Shown piece by piece: positions 42,788 to 53,420 of a DNA stretch of 64,000 nucleotides. Origin of the DNA: Tilletia caries. Lineage: Eukaryota > Basidiomycota > Exobasidiomycetes > Tilletiales > Tilletiaceae. The first letter of the stretch is position 1. The number at the start of each line of letters is the position of its first letter. A model generated the notes under the pieces. That model did no database searches. It was given only the letters and a program-made list of their open reading frames with translations, and was not told the origin of the DNA. The DNA lies in assembly GCA_032718865.1 (NCBI GenBank), contig JALUTQ010000007.1:1302001-1366000 (forward strand), written 5' to 3'. Both the position numbers and the translations under genes were made by a program.

Positions 42788-45700
42788 ATAATCTTCGTAG
42801 GGACTACAGAGCGACATTCACCGCCCGCTGCAGCTGCTCTGGCACATATTCCGACAGAAGGAACCCAGATCTGTCTCCCCAGAAGCGTCGGATCACAGGA
42901 GCGGCCACCAGCTCCTACAAAGTACGTATCGCATACGCGCGTCATGATTGGCCGCTTCACGCTTGGTCGCTTTGCTGACCACTTGATTTAACGCTCCATA
43001 ATGGCTTAAAGGTGGAGTGTCCAGCCAAGATCAAGATAGAGATCGCAGCTCCGCTAAGGCGGACCGTAGCCGCGAGCACCTCCTCTTCCGTCGGTACCTC
43101 GGTGACCGCCCTTGGTTCTGCTTCTTCGTCGCTCCCAGGTCCCTCTCGCGACGACAGCATCGTTAAGGTGGAATACTATTGGAAGCACGAAGGACACGAG
43201 CCTGGATCTCTCGCCGACATGGCCAAACAACGAAACTGTCAGCCTGTTCGTGATTGGATCGAAACACAAGTAAAAGCGGGCCGCACCGTCAATCAGATAA
43301 TGGGGGCGGCACGTTTGAGCTTGGAGCAATTGCGATCGGTGAGCTTGTGACACAATTCACAACATCAGTGTGATGTTTGAATCTAGTCTCATGCCATAGT
43401 GAATAGTCTCGTGATACTTACTCCACTTGTATCCTTGCTTCAGATCATGCAAAACACTACCACCACAATCGATGCCAGTATAAGGGTACGCTACAACGAC
43501 GTTTACAACATCACGCGCCGCCTCAAAGTCGAACGTGCTCAGAAAAGCGCGGACGGCAGGCAATCGTGTGATAGATGGGCTCAACAGCTGTCAGGCGAAG
43601 GCTGGTGTGCTTCGTTCGTAGATTCGTTGCAACTCAGTGCCACGAATGAGAAGGTATGGGCGATGTTTCTCATGTCCCCAGTCGGTAAAGAGGTGAGCTG
43701 CTTCGTTGAACGAAGACCTATTCTTTGTCCTTCGCCTGTATGCGAATGCTTGACATGTGACTGACGTAAAGGTGGTTGGCAGGTTCTGTGCAAACCAGGA
43801 TCAGCGGTGTGGTGCATGAACTGTACTCATAACACATGATACGGAATGTCTCGCAACGAGAAGATATTTCTAACTACCATCATCGTCCGAAGCCAAGACA
43901 CGGGAACTGGATTTCCAGCCGCGTTCATGCTCACACCTTCGGAAACCCAGTGAGTCGATACTTCCAGTCTCTTCATCCTTCCTTTTGCTTCTTTCGTCTC
44001 TCGAATCACGGTTGGGAGGGTGTCCCTTCTCTCATTTTTGTTGGTCAATGCGCTTCCTCCACTCTCCAGTGGGGCGATATGCTGCTCGGACCTGGCACCG
44101 GCATGGCGCACAGATGTGCTATCCTTGACCGTTCTCGACGATGTTAACGCATAGCGTTGACCCTTTACTGATTGTACCTTTTGTTACCTCCCTTGCGTGT
44201 GCGATGTGGCTCTCAGGATCCCTTTGACGCATTTTCTCCATTGGTTGCGTGCGCGAGTTCCAGCCCCGAGTGACATCATGGTGGACTGTTCAGCAACCGA
44301 AAAAGCGGCCATCGACAGCGCATTCAGTTCTCACGCAAGTCCACCACGCATTCTTCTGTGCCAGTGGCACGTCCTCCGAGCTTGGGAGGAGAACATCAAG
44401 GACAATATAAAGTTACGACGTGAGTTGTTACCTGGGGTTCCTGGCTTCCTGGTCCTGGTTCCCTTCCTCTATCCCACATCATCGAACATCCTAGCCCGGC
44501 CCACCTCTGTCCACACCACCCATTGACCCATTGACCTCTTATTTGCTGGTGAAATTCTGGTTGTGGCCCTTTAACGTTTGCCGTGGGGTATCGTCTCCAT
44601 TCCCAAGCCATTGTGGCTATCTCTGCTACACGCGCTGATCCATTCTCTTTGATTTCAATCCATCAGGCTTGGACGACATTGGCTGTGCCCAGTCTCGCGA
44701 GCTGCAGACTACCTGTCGCGCTCTGCTACGCAATTTGGTCTACGCTCGCTCGCCCGAAACATTTCAGGAGCTGCTAGCGGAGTTTCAGAGAGAGTGGGGC
44801 ATGTTCTTTCCCGACTTCCTTGCTTACTTCCGTCGGGAATGGCAGGTCAAGCGTCCGCCTTCATCATGGTCCATGGCGTTCAGGAAGGTGAGCACACCCT
44901 CATTTCGGACTTTGTCAGATGCGCGTGCCATCAGGTGGTCACAATGCTGACGGGCCTATGATCTCTCTGATCTTCACTTGTTAGCATGCCCACTTTGGTA
45001 TAGACACGAACAACTATGTGGAGAGCTGGCACGGGACGTTAAAGGTATAGTATGATGGTGGTAATAATGATGTGGTAGGCTTTGATTGCTGTTGTGCTGA
45101 TTGGGTTCTTGTATCCTTCGATCACAGATGAAATACCTTGGACTTATCAGAAAGCAGCGCGTGGATCGTGTGATTCTTGTCCTGGCACGAGAGGTCGTCC
45201 CGGACTATGCACGACGCCTGACGCAATGCATGAAGGGTGAGCCAGATTCTGAAGTCACGATGGTCCTCATGCCCGCGGGCTGCGGGCCCAAGGAATACAT
45301 GGCTGAATTGCTCTTCCCCATCACCAGGAATTGCTCAAAGGAGTTTTTGCGCACAAGAAAAGAAGGCGCGCAAGGTAGCGTACGGTCTGCAGTGGGCTCA
45401 GGTTGCTGAAATGGTTGAAGGGGACGTCGAGGGTTCTGTGAGTTATCAGAGGAAAGGGACGGACAACGTCGCGTGAGGGAGCTGCGGGTTCTGTTGGTAG
45501 ACGTCAAGCTTCCATTATTTGCTCATGTACCTTTCTTCGCATTTGCAGCTTTCGATCGTCGCAAGTAGTGGTTCTCACTCCTACAAGGTCGACTTTAACC
45601 TCACAAAATGCACTTGCCCTCACTACGCCGCTACGCACCTGGCATGTAAGCACATGTTCATAGCCAGCCGCTTCCTAGGACAGCCTCTCTCGGGCATTCC

Positions 45701-46037
45701 ACCAGTGCCAGCAACTCAGCTTCCGCGGCACCCGACCTCGCCATGCCCGGTAGTAGCACCGTCCTCTACTACGACCGCCTCAGCAGCGGTATCAGCACTC
45801 CCAACGACAGATGTAGGAAATGTTGTTGCCGAGGCTGTCTTAGCGGAGAACAAATGCATTCAAGAGAAGAAGGATCTCCTAGAGCAGGCATTAAAGGAGA
45901 TTCGAAGGACCGAGGCAGCTTTGCAGACACTTCTTAGGATCGACTCTGCCAAAGTACATGCTCGAACCAGTCGCTCACAGCTACAGCAGATGGTTGCAGA
46001 GCTGACTGGGGCTCGACGCTCTGTGGAATCGATGTAG
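42788..46037 (+). pseudogene. MULE transposase with SWIM finger, decayed
   Basis: About nine exons with GT-AG borders: 42788-42921, 43012-43338, 43444-43692, 43783-43949, about 44219-44419, 44667-44887, 44995-45044, 45128-about 45440 and 45549-46037. The first two resemble a FAR1-type DNA-binding region (YRATFTARCSCSGTYSDRRN, SYK-VECPAKIKIE). The catalytic part shows MVDCSATEKAAIDSAF and CQWHVLRAW (second Asp) and NNYVESWHGTLK (Glu). The SWIM finger is CTCPHYAATHLACKH, followed by a helical tail. Lesions: the expected first Asp reads Asn in CMNCTHNT (AAC, 43819-43821), TGA follows at 43837-43839, and the frame changes near 45335. An upstream exon near 42380-42540 is possible. Probably inactive. 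Confidence 0.75.
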
Positions 46038-47608
46038 GCAACTTAATGCTTTTTTTTGGAACTCTCGTACATGTTTGTGGCCTCTTTATCCGCACTTCTT
46101 CAACAACCTATCTTACTACTGCATGAATTGAGATGGGAACAGCTCTGAGTGAAAGAGCTGTGGGAGATGTGAACGTACGGCAATCTGCAATGGGCACGAT
46201 GGCAAGCGCGAAAGGGATGGTACTGACTCCGACGTTGACTGATGATACTGTACGTTCTCACTGTCCATCACACCTGCAACGTCTTTCTCATTCGTTATTT
46301 GCGTGTATTACCAGCGTGCTTCAGTACGGAATGTCCGAATTGATGCTGACAGAGCTGAACTGAGAGATGGGAAAAGACAAAAAAGAAAACAGAGCAGAAG
46401 AGGAAAGTGGAAAAGTCGTGGAGATGGTGTCCTCGTCAGCTCCTATGCTTCTGTAAATCCAATGATCATCGCTCTCAACAATGTCAGTAAGTCTTGTTCG
46501 TCTATCATCCACTGACTGTTAAGGGAAAAGATATGAGTTATGGGTGAGACTGTGGGCAGTGAGAGCAAGTCAGCAAAACGCGAGCAATGAGAAATTGAGA
46601 ATTGAGCTTGAGCTGCGAACGGTTTTTTTCCACATTCCTTTTGCCAGAGATCTCCGTCTCCTTTTCCTTTAGCCTCGTCGAAGCCACGAAGAGCAGCGCC
46701 GTATCCATGTATATCATCAGTGAGAGCGACAGTATGGATGACAGAAGAGGGAGGGTCCTGATGCATCACAAGTGGGTATCAGATAACTGCAGAGAACGAC
46801 AGACGGTGACATCCAACAACGAAAGGCAATCAGCACTCAGTAGGATCTGGTATGCCAACATACGGTCCGCACGCACAGTCGCACACGGTCTGGAAGATGA
46901 AAGGAAAGAAGAGTGAACATAGAATGGGGTATGACGAACAATCAATCAATTTTCGGTGCGTCTGTTTCTGCGGAAAGAACATGAGGCCTGAGGGAGAAAT
47001 ATCAGCGACAAACAAGAGATACAGCACGAAGAACCTTTCGCCCAACAATAGCGTGATCATAGTCAGTGATTCAGAAAACAATTAAAAGCCATGTCCGCCG
47101 CCAGGAAGTGCTGCGTCCGATAAAGGTAAGCACGCGAGGGGATGGTGCAAATCCATGTGCAGAAGGGATGAGACTGTGGGAGGGCAATAAGGGAAATCAG
47201 GATCTCGAAGCTGTGGCCTGAAGGATCAGGGATGGACCTTCACCGCTTGACTGATAACAGACATTGCGAGAGTCCCTTCGCGATCCTTTTATGGCTAAGT
47301 GCTGAACTGTGGAATGTGGACGTCCTGGATTGACGCACTGGGTCAGGAAGGATTCTAGTAACAGCGCAGATGTCAGAGACGGAGAGTAATTTTCCACGTG
47401 ACCGTTCGGCCACGTGAAAAATGACGACCGCGATAAAGGTGTTCGCATTTCAGCTTCATCCTTCATCCCCATCTCAAGAAACCAAACTTGATCGACGACG
47501 ATCTTCTGCAGCTACCCTCAACACGGAACGGACAGGCCCTGGCTGCCCCGACAAGCGCTTCACCCCTTCGTCGCACCGTTATCCATAGCAGATCCGCGCG
47601 TGGCATCT
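46038..47608. other. No supported gene
   Basis: Short frames only. A palindromic TTTTCCACGTGACC...GGCCACGTGAAAA around 47390-47421 holds two CACGTG boxes in inverted arrangement. The right terminal repeat expected for the MULE at 41618 is not found here. Confidence 0.4.
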
Positions 47609-47869
47609 ATGGAAGGCAGAGATGACTCTTCTACTGCTGCGGTTGCAGCCGGACGGATGCGAGCAGCTTGGAAGGAATCTCGACGCTGGGCCCTTCCCAC
47701 TCCTTCCGGCTCTGATTCGGCTACGATAGCGCTTCAACGTGTGCGCGAGGCGTGGCTCCGGGCTCGGATTCTCGTGGTTGCGTCCTCTCTGTCGCGGTGC
47801 GCATCAAGCATGGCGAGTGACGTGTTCGATTCACTTCCCAAAGTGCAATCCACGACGGCGCGGATTCCT
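47609..47869 (+). CDS. Candidate gene start interrupted by a MULE-type element
   Basis: ATG at 47609 opens MEGRDDSSTAAVAAGRMRAA and continues through ALQRVREAWLRARILVVASS. The frame loses protein-like character where the repeat begins at 47870. It has helical composition and no known domain. It could be a real N-terminal part whose remainder was displaced, or an accessory frame of the MULE. No continuation was found after 48896. Confidence 0.3.
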
Positions 47870-48896
47870 GTGCTGGACGGCCACGTGGTCACACACGTGG
47901 GTCCAGTATCTTATCTCTTTCCCATTATCTCTCTCTCCCTTCTCTCTCACGCACCTTTGCATAGCAACACCCTACCTCCACTTCTCCCCACTTTTCCCAC
48001 GTCACACTTTTCCCTCGCTCTCATCGTTACCCTTCTCGAGCTCATCATTGTACTTAGTTCTCTCCCTTGTCATTTACTTACTCTTCAATCTCTGCTATTT
48101 GCACACATTACTCTTCCTACTGGCTCCCTACACAGGCTCGCTAGCACAATTCCTGCCGCCACGGTCCCCCCTGAAGCATCGCGGCCTCCCCCTATATCTC
48201 CATCGCATTCGGTACCAACACTCCCATCGTTTCCCTGCGGTGGGCTATCTCTTGCTCCTGACGACCCGCATTTCGATTTTCTCGCACGCTTGCCTCTTCT
48301 CCGTTATCATAGCCCGGCAGACACACAACTACGATCTCTCAACGTCACTTCTGGTGCCCTATCATTCTTAACTTCCTTACCATCCGCATTCCCGTATCAT
48401 CACCCTCCAGCTTCTTTCGCCTTCACACCGCGCGACTCACGGCTGTGGACATCGCCTTCAAACTTTCAACCTCTCCCTCTTTATCACACTGTCATGCACC
48501 ACGCGCCGCCACTTCCACATCTCTTCGGCAGGTTCTGTTCTCCGCCGTTCCCGATCCCCTTCCGCTGAGCCGACACCAGTGCATTTTCGTCGCCTTGACC
48601 GACTGGGGACAATGCCCCACTCTTTATATATTGGTCAGCGACCAATAGGGCCAGCGGCCACGATGCGGGCAACGCCCAAGATCACCAGCGGTAGATCAGT
48701 AAAGGTGCAAAATGTAAGAAGAAGAATGAATGGCCCGAGAACTAGGTACAAGTGAGGAGCGAGGAAAAGCATGTGACTGAGAGAGGAGCGTGGGAAAAGT
48801 GGAGGTGAAGTGTGGAGGAAGTGTGAAAGGAAGGGAAGTGAGAGAATAAAGGGAAATTAGATAAGATAATAATACCACGTGGACCTCGTCCAGCAC
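47870..48896. mobile_element. Non-autonomous MULE-type element, 1027 bp, diverged long TIRs
   Basis: GTGCTGGACG at 47870-47879 and its reverse complement at 48887-48896 mark the ends. Inside, both ends continue with CCACGTGG, ATCTTATCT, CCTCCACTT and CACTTTTCCCACG in the same order for about 150-180 bases. The left end is also closely related to 41618-41890. There is no transposase. Flanks (CGGATTCCT and ACTTTATGC) do not match, so the insertion is old, rearranged, or the ends belong to different copies. Confidence 0.6.
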
Positions 48897-48913
48897 ACTT
48901 TATGCCTCACACC

Positions 48914-48969
48914 TCCATGCTCCATGCTCCATGCTCCATGCTCCATGCTCCATGCTCCATGCTCCATGC
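48914..48969. repeat. Heptamer microsatellite, eight copies of TCCATGC
   Basis: Eight exact, uninterrupted TCCATGC units. Directly beside the MULE-type end at 48896. Confidence 0.95.
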
Positions 48970-49850
48970 TCTTTCCAAAGCCTCCTCGCTCCAGGGCTTA
49001 GTCCTCAGATGAGGTGCAGGTCTGAGGGTCATTTCGGCTGTAAATGAGACTTTGTGACCCCGAAACTTTTGGGTCTGGAGGCACGTGACATTCTGCCTAT
49101 AGTTACATCTCATTTTAGTCACCAAAATCTCGGCGCCACAACATGGTGACTATAGTGGGCGCTGACTGTAGTGGCCGCTGTCGAAATCTCTAAAGAGTCT
49201 GGGGAATAATGATAATAATAATAAAAATAAAAATAAATAAAAAAGCCTATCATGCATGGCCACATGGGCAAGGCTCACATGGGCACATGGGGATTGTAGT
49301 CTGGAGTCTGGTCGCACCAGCCCGCGCTGTCCGCTTGTTGGCTGTTGCTGTGCAGCAGCAACCGTGCGTAGACGGTCTGGAGAAACTCGACCTCAAAAAC
49401 TTAGAACCAACTTTTACAAAACCACCACCCACCACCATTTCAATCACTTTTCAGGTCACTTCTACATGGCACATCGCTCACTAACAACGTAAAAATCCGG
49501 CTGTAGGTACTGACACCCTCTATGCGCTCACCGCAGAATTTTCGAGCGCGCAGGGTCAGTTGTTGCCGGGAGGATGCGCTGGCAGTGGGAGGCAAGACTG
49601 AGGTTTTCATTCTGTTAGTAAATCCTGTAAGGAAATTAGGTGGGCTCCTCAGCTTACATAATCATTCTTCAATTGAGAGGGCATGGTGGTCGACTCGGAC
49701 ACTGCTCTAGTGCCTGCAGCGGGAATCCGCTCTGAGTGGTGGGTGGTCCCAATGAAAATTGAAATGGCCTCGAGTTTCTCCAGACCGTCCTCGCGGACGT
49801 TCCCCTCCATGGGAGTGAATCACGTGAGGTGCGGGCTGGTAGGATCAGAC
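48970..49850. other. Intergenic; short AT-rich run, no supported gene
   Basis: AGTCTGGGGAATAATGATAATAATAATAAAAATAAA at about 49197-49240 (only the start matters: AGTCTGGGGAAT matches the motif near 41535). The rest shows no domain-bearing frame. A CACATGGGCA direct repeat occurs at about 49262-49289. Confidence 0.4.
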
Positions 49851-49871
49851 TCATCGCGGATAACTTAGGCC

Positions 49872-50045
49872 CTCGCGCAGACCTGTGCGAGACCAGTGCG
49901 AGACCCTCTAGCGCGGAGAGTGCGCGAGACTTGTGCTTGACGCAATTGCGCACACCTCGCGCAGGGCAGCGCGCAAGGGCTGCGCGAGCTCCTTTCCCTC
50001 AGCTCTTTCAGGCTGCTCGCACACACCTCGCACGCATTCGCGCGA
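49872..50045. repeat. Left subterminal repeat cluster (CTCGCGCAG / GTGCGAGAC words)
   Basis: At least eight words of the type TGCGCGAG, CTCGCGCA, GTGCGAGAC or CTCGCACAC occur in about 175 bases, in both orientations. The same words fill 60715-60905. They are the likely transposase-binding sites of the Plavaka-type element. Confidence 0.65.
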
Positions 50046-50762
50046 GGCAACACTTCACGTTTTCACACCCATACAGCACGAATCATGTAAAAAAAAAAAA
50101 AATATCATCATTCATTCACTGACCATCTACACGCTATGGGGCTAGGAGCGGTGAACCAGATCATGCTGGAGCCGCGGCGAGGTCGATGCGGGATACGTGA
50201 GACTGTGAAAATCGGAAACTCGGAATGGGGAAGAACTGAGCGTGCTGTGTGAGTAGTTAGTTAGTACATGCAACTGCAAATGCATGTATGTACTTTCAAG
50301 GCGCGAGTACCACACGGTGAATCACGGTTACTCACGCATCAATGCCAGCGCTCGATTGCTCGTCAGAAAAGAGCAGAACGAAGGATTATGTCTCTGGATT
50401 GTTAAAGAACTGTGGTCTGTGGACTATGAGGGGGACCAAGGTAAAAAAAGTACAAACGAAAGAGGAAAACATTGTTAGCAGGATCGTCAGCGCTCCGCAG
50501 CCAGCAGGAGAACTGTCATCAGGGCACACGAACAAGAATCAGCAGTCAGCACCAGGGTTAAAAGTCGGGCATGAAGAAAGCAAGCCGCAGGTTGAACTTT
50601 GGAGTAGAATCCGGTGGAGAAACTGGGGGAGGTTTAAGGGGCGAAAATTCAATGCAGCAAAGTTGTCGGGCTTAGTGGTGACTGGTGAGAGAAATCGAAT
50701 GGGCCAATGAGCATGAGAAATGCTATAGAAGTCGACATAGGGGAGGGAGTAGGTCATCAAAT

Positions 50763-50813
50763 TAGCGCACAAACCATGGGTGAATGGGTTAATGGTCCAT
50801 GGTTTGTGCGCTA
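50763..50813. repeat. Perfect 17-bp inverted repeat with 17-base loop
   Basis: TAGCGCACAAACCATGG at 50763-50779 and its exact reverse complement at 50797-50813. It can form a strong hairpin. No gene surrounds it within several hundred bases. It could be a transposon footprint, a mini-element or a protein-binding palindrome. Confidence 0.85.
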
Positions 50814-52020
50814 CTCAACAGTCAACACTCGACAGATGTGCATGGTCGAGACTCCATAGCAGACACGGGTGCCTGAAGAATTGATAGAAGAGATGTCAGC
50901 AGCAAATAGAAAAAGAGATTGAAGGATCTGTGAGTTGATGTATGTGTCCATGAGCTGCAAGAATCTGGAATGGCCAGAAAGGAAGTAAGGAACTTGGGGA
51001 GGGGTTAAGATGCGTAACTCTTGCCTCTTGATGATGACGCCGCAAAGACCGCATGGTATGCCTTCCAGCCTTCCTGGAAAGGGGATGTCGAATGTCAATG
51101 AATTGTCAGTGGTCGAATGTAACTCGTTTCTGCAATAATACTCAGTCTGGACTTGGAAACGTCAATGTCAGTCATAAATGCAAAGAGACAGAGAAGATCA
51201 GGTGTGATCGTCGACTGGTCAGTATTAGTCAGTGGGAAGAGTCAAGAGAAGATGGCAGCCGCCAGTCGGTGTCCTGGGCAAGTGTTGACTGTCAAAAGTC
51301 GACATGATCAGAAGTTCAGAAGTCAGTATAAGTCAGCATGCAAGCCTGTGTATAGACGGAATCGTGCTGGACATCGTGGTCCATGAGGGAAGTCGGGGGT
51401 GTGTAAGTCCACACATCACACAATATCACCGCCGAGGTATCGAGCCACCTACCGACCTGCATACATATACATGCGCATATGACCAAGGTAAGAATGAAAA
51501 AAAAGGGGATCAGTCGTTTCATTCACACTTGCCACGAGGAACGAATCACTCACTCACCGCAGGACATTTGAAGGTGGAAGACAAAGGGAAGCTGGTGCTG
51601 AGGAAATGGAGGTGGGAGCCCAGAGACTTTGTGAGACAGGGGTTGGAACAGAGCTTTATCTGGACGTCACCACACAGCATCTCACCATCAACGAAGCATG
51701 GTGCCCGCCCTCCGAGTAGATGCGATAGCGGCAGAAGAGGGAATCAGGGAAGAGAGTAGAGACATGCCTTCAGATCGAGCGAAGCACCGATGAACAAGGG
51801 AGAGAGGAGCATGTCAGCTATCAGCATCGGACTATGACGCAGAGGAAATTCAGAATCGGGTCAGCAGTCGGGACATGTCTGCGGGAGTGTGGACAGATAT
51901 AAAAGAAGGACGTTAGCCGATCGCAGCCATCGCCCGCCCCTTCCTATTGTGCTTTCATCTTCACAAATCTCGAGATCTCCACACTCGACACATCAACATT
52001 CCTACTCGTCTTCAATCGCC
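50814..52020. other. Upstream region of the RGG gene; no other supported gene
   Basis: AATGTCAGT/GTCAGTATAAGTCAG-type words are frequent between 51090 and 51340. A 5' promoter for the gene at 52021 is expected here. TATAAAAGAAGG at 51898-51909 is TATA-like, about 115 bases upstream of the ATG. No frame is convincing. Confidence 0.4.
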
Positions 52021-53420
52021 ATGGAGCAGACACAAAACCAGAACAGCAGTGGTCAGTACTTAGCATGAGGCGTAGTGAGAGAAAGGATCCGTGTCTGACT
52101 AACATACCTGATCATGTTCGCTGAACTTGCAGACGTCGGTGGCCGTGGTGGCCGTGGTGGTCGTGGTGGCGGTCGGGGCGGCTCAAGTGGTGGTCGGGGC
52201 GGCTCAAGTGGCGCCGCGTCCATCAGCCCCCCAAACGTTCCTGGCGTCACCAATCTCAACGACCTCAACGATCAGTTGCAGGCGGCTATGAAGCAAAACA
52301 ATACAGCTATGCAGAATTGGGTCAACGGAACGCTCGACAAGTACCACAAAGCTGCCTCCAGTTTCGCTACTACTCACAACATCGCCAATCTGGAAGATGT
52401 CCAAGTCTCTGGACGCAAAGACGAACGAATCGTTATCGTTCTCAACGCTGTGGAGTTTGACGGGCTGCAGGACGTCATGAGGGGACAACGGGAAGTTGGG
52501 AAGACGGTTCAGGATGCACAGGATCAACTCAAAGAGACACAGGACCAGCTCACCGAGGCCCAAGCCAGCATTCGAATCTTGGAGCAGCAAGTCCAAACAT
52601 TGACCCAGGACCGCAGGACGCTGCCTCGAGGACGAGGAGTGAAGCGCACCAGAAACGAAGAAGATGAGAACGAGACGACAGACGAAGACGAGCCCCAAAC
52701 TCACAAACGGATCAGAACCGGCCATGGACGCAAGGACAACCGCATCCAACGGGCATTTGAGCGTCTTCTCCGCCTCAGGATGGGACTTGCAGCAAAGGAG
52801 GGCTGGCCATTTTTTCCGAATGTTGACAGCTCGTCGTCAGAATGGCCGCGGGAGGTACCGGAAGTGGATATGGAGGATCCAGACGCCAACATCGATCCGC
52901 GCCTTCGAGACAATGTACCGCTGGGGGCGCCACTGCTGCGACTGGACTGGATTGGTGGACGACTGGACGACAGTCAATTTTCTGCTGTGCTGACGGACTT
53001 GTCAGAGGAGCTGGCGGAGAACGCTGAAGCCCATGACTTACCGGACGACCCAGAAAAATGCACTCTTCAGTATATTCGAAACGCATGCAAACGCACCATG
53101 GTCAACATCAAGCGAAGCGCACGCGAGCTACAGGTCAAAGGTGCGGAGGTGGTGGAGCTGGAAAAAGCTCACAAATTGCGGAACGATCGACGCGGAGGGC
53201 GACACAGCACAAGACTCAATGCGCGACTGGCCGTTGCCGACCAGAATCCGCTGGTGTTTGGTCCTCCCGCCGTCGCAATGGTTATTCCTGCGTGCGTGGA
53301 AAAGGACGAATCAGAAGATGAGCTGCAAGCAGAGCAAAGCCAGGAAGAAGACGACCTTCCAGCGAGGCGAAAAAAGGACTCCGTGCGAGCGATGATTCCA
53401 GAATGGTGGTCACAAGAGAA

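Noticed and set aside
47739..48568. Overlapping plus-strand frames of 210 and 322 codons
   Set aside because: They run through the pyrimidine-rich MULE terminal repeat; Ser/Leu/Pro composition without domains.
48914..48969. CRISPR-like array (also the array at 19657-19881)
   Set aside because: The units are contiguous without unique spacers and the DNA is eukaryotic; these are a microsatellite and a minisatellite.
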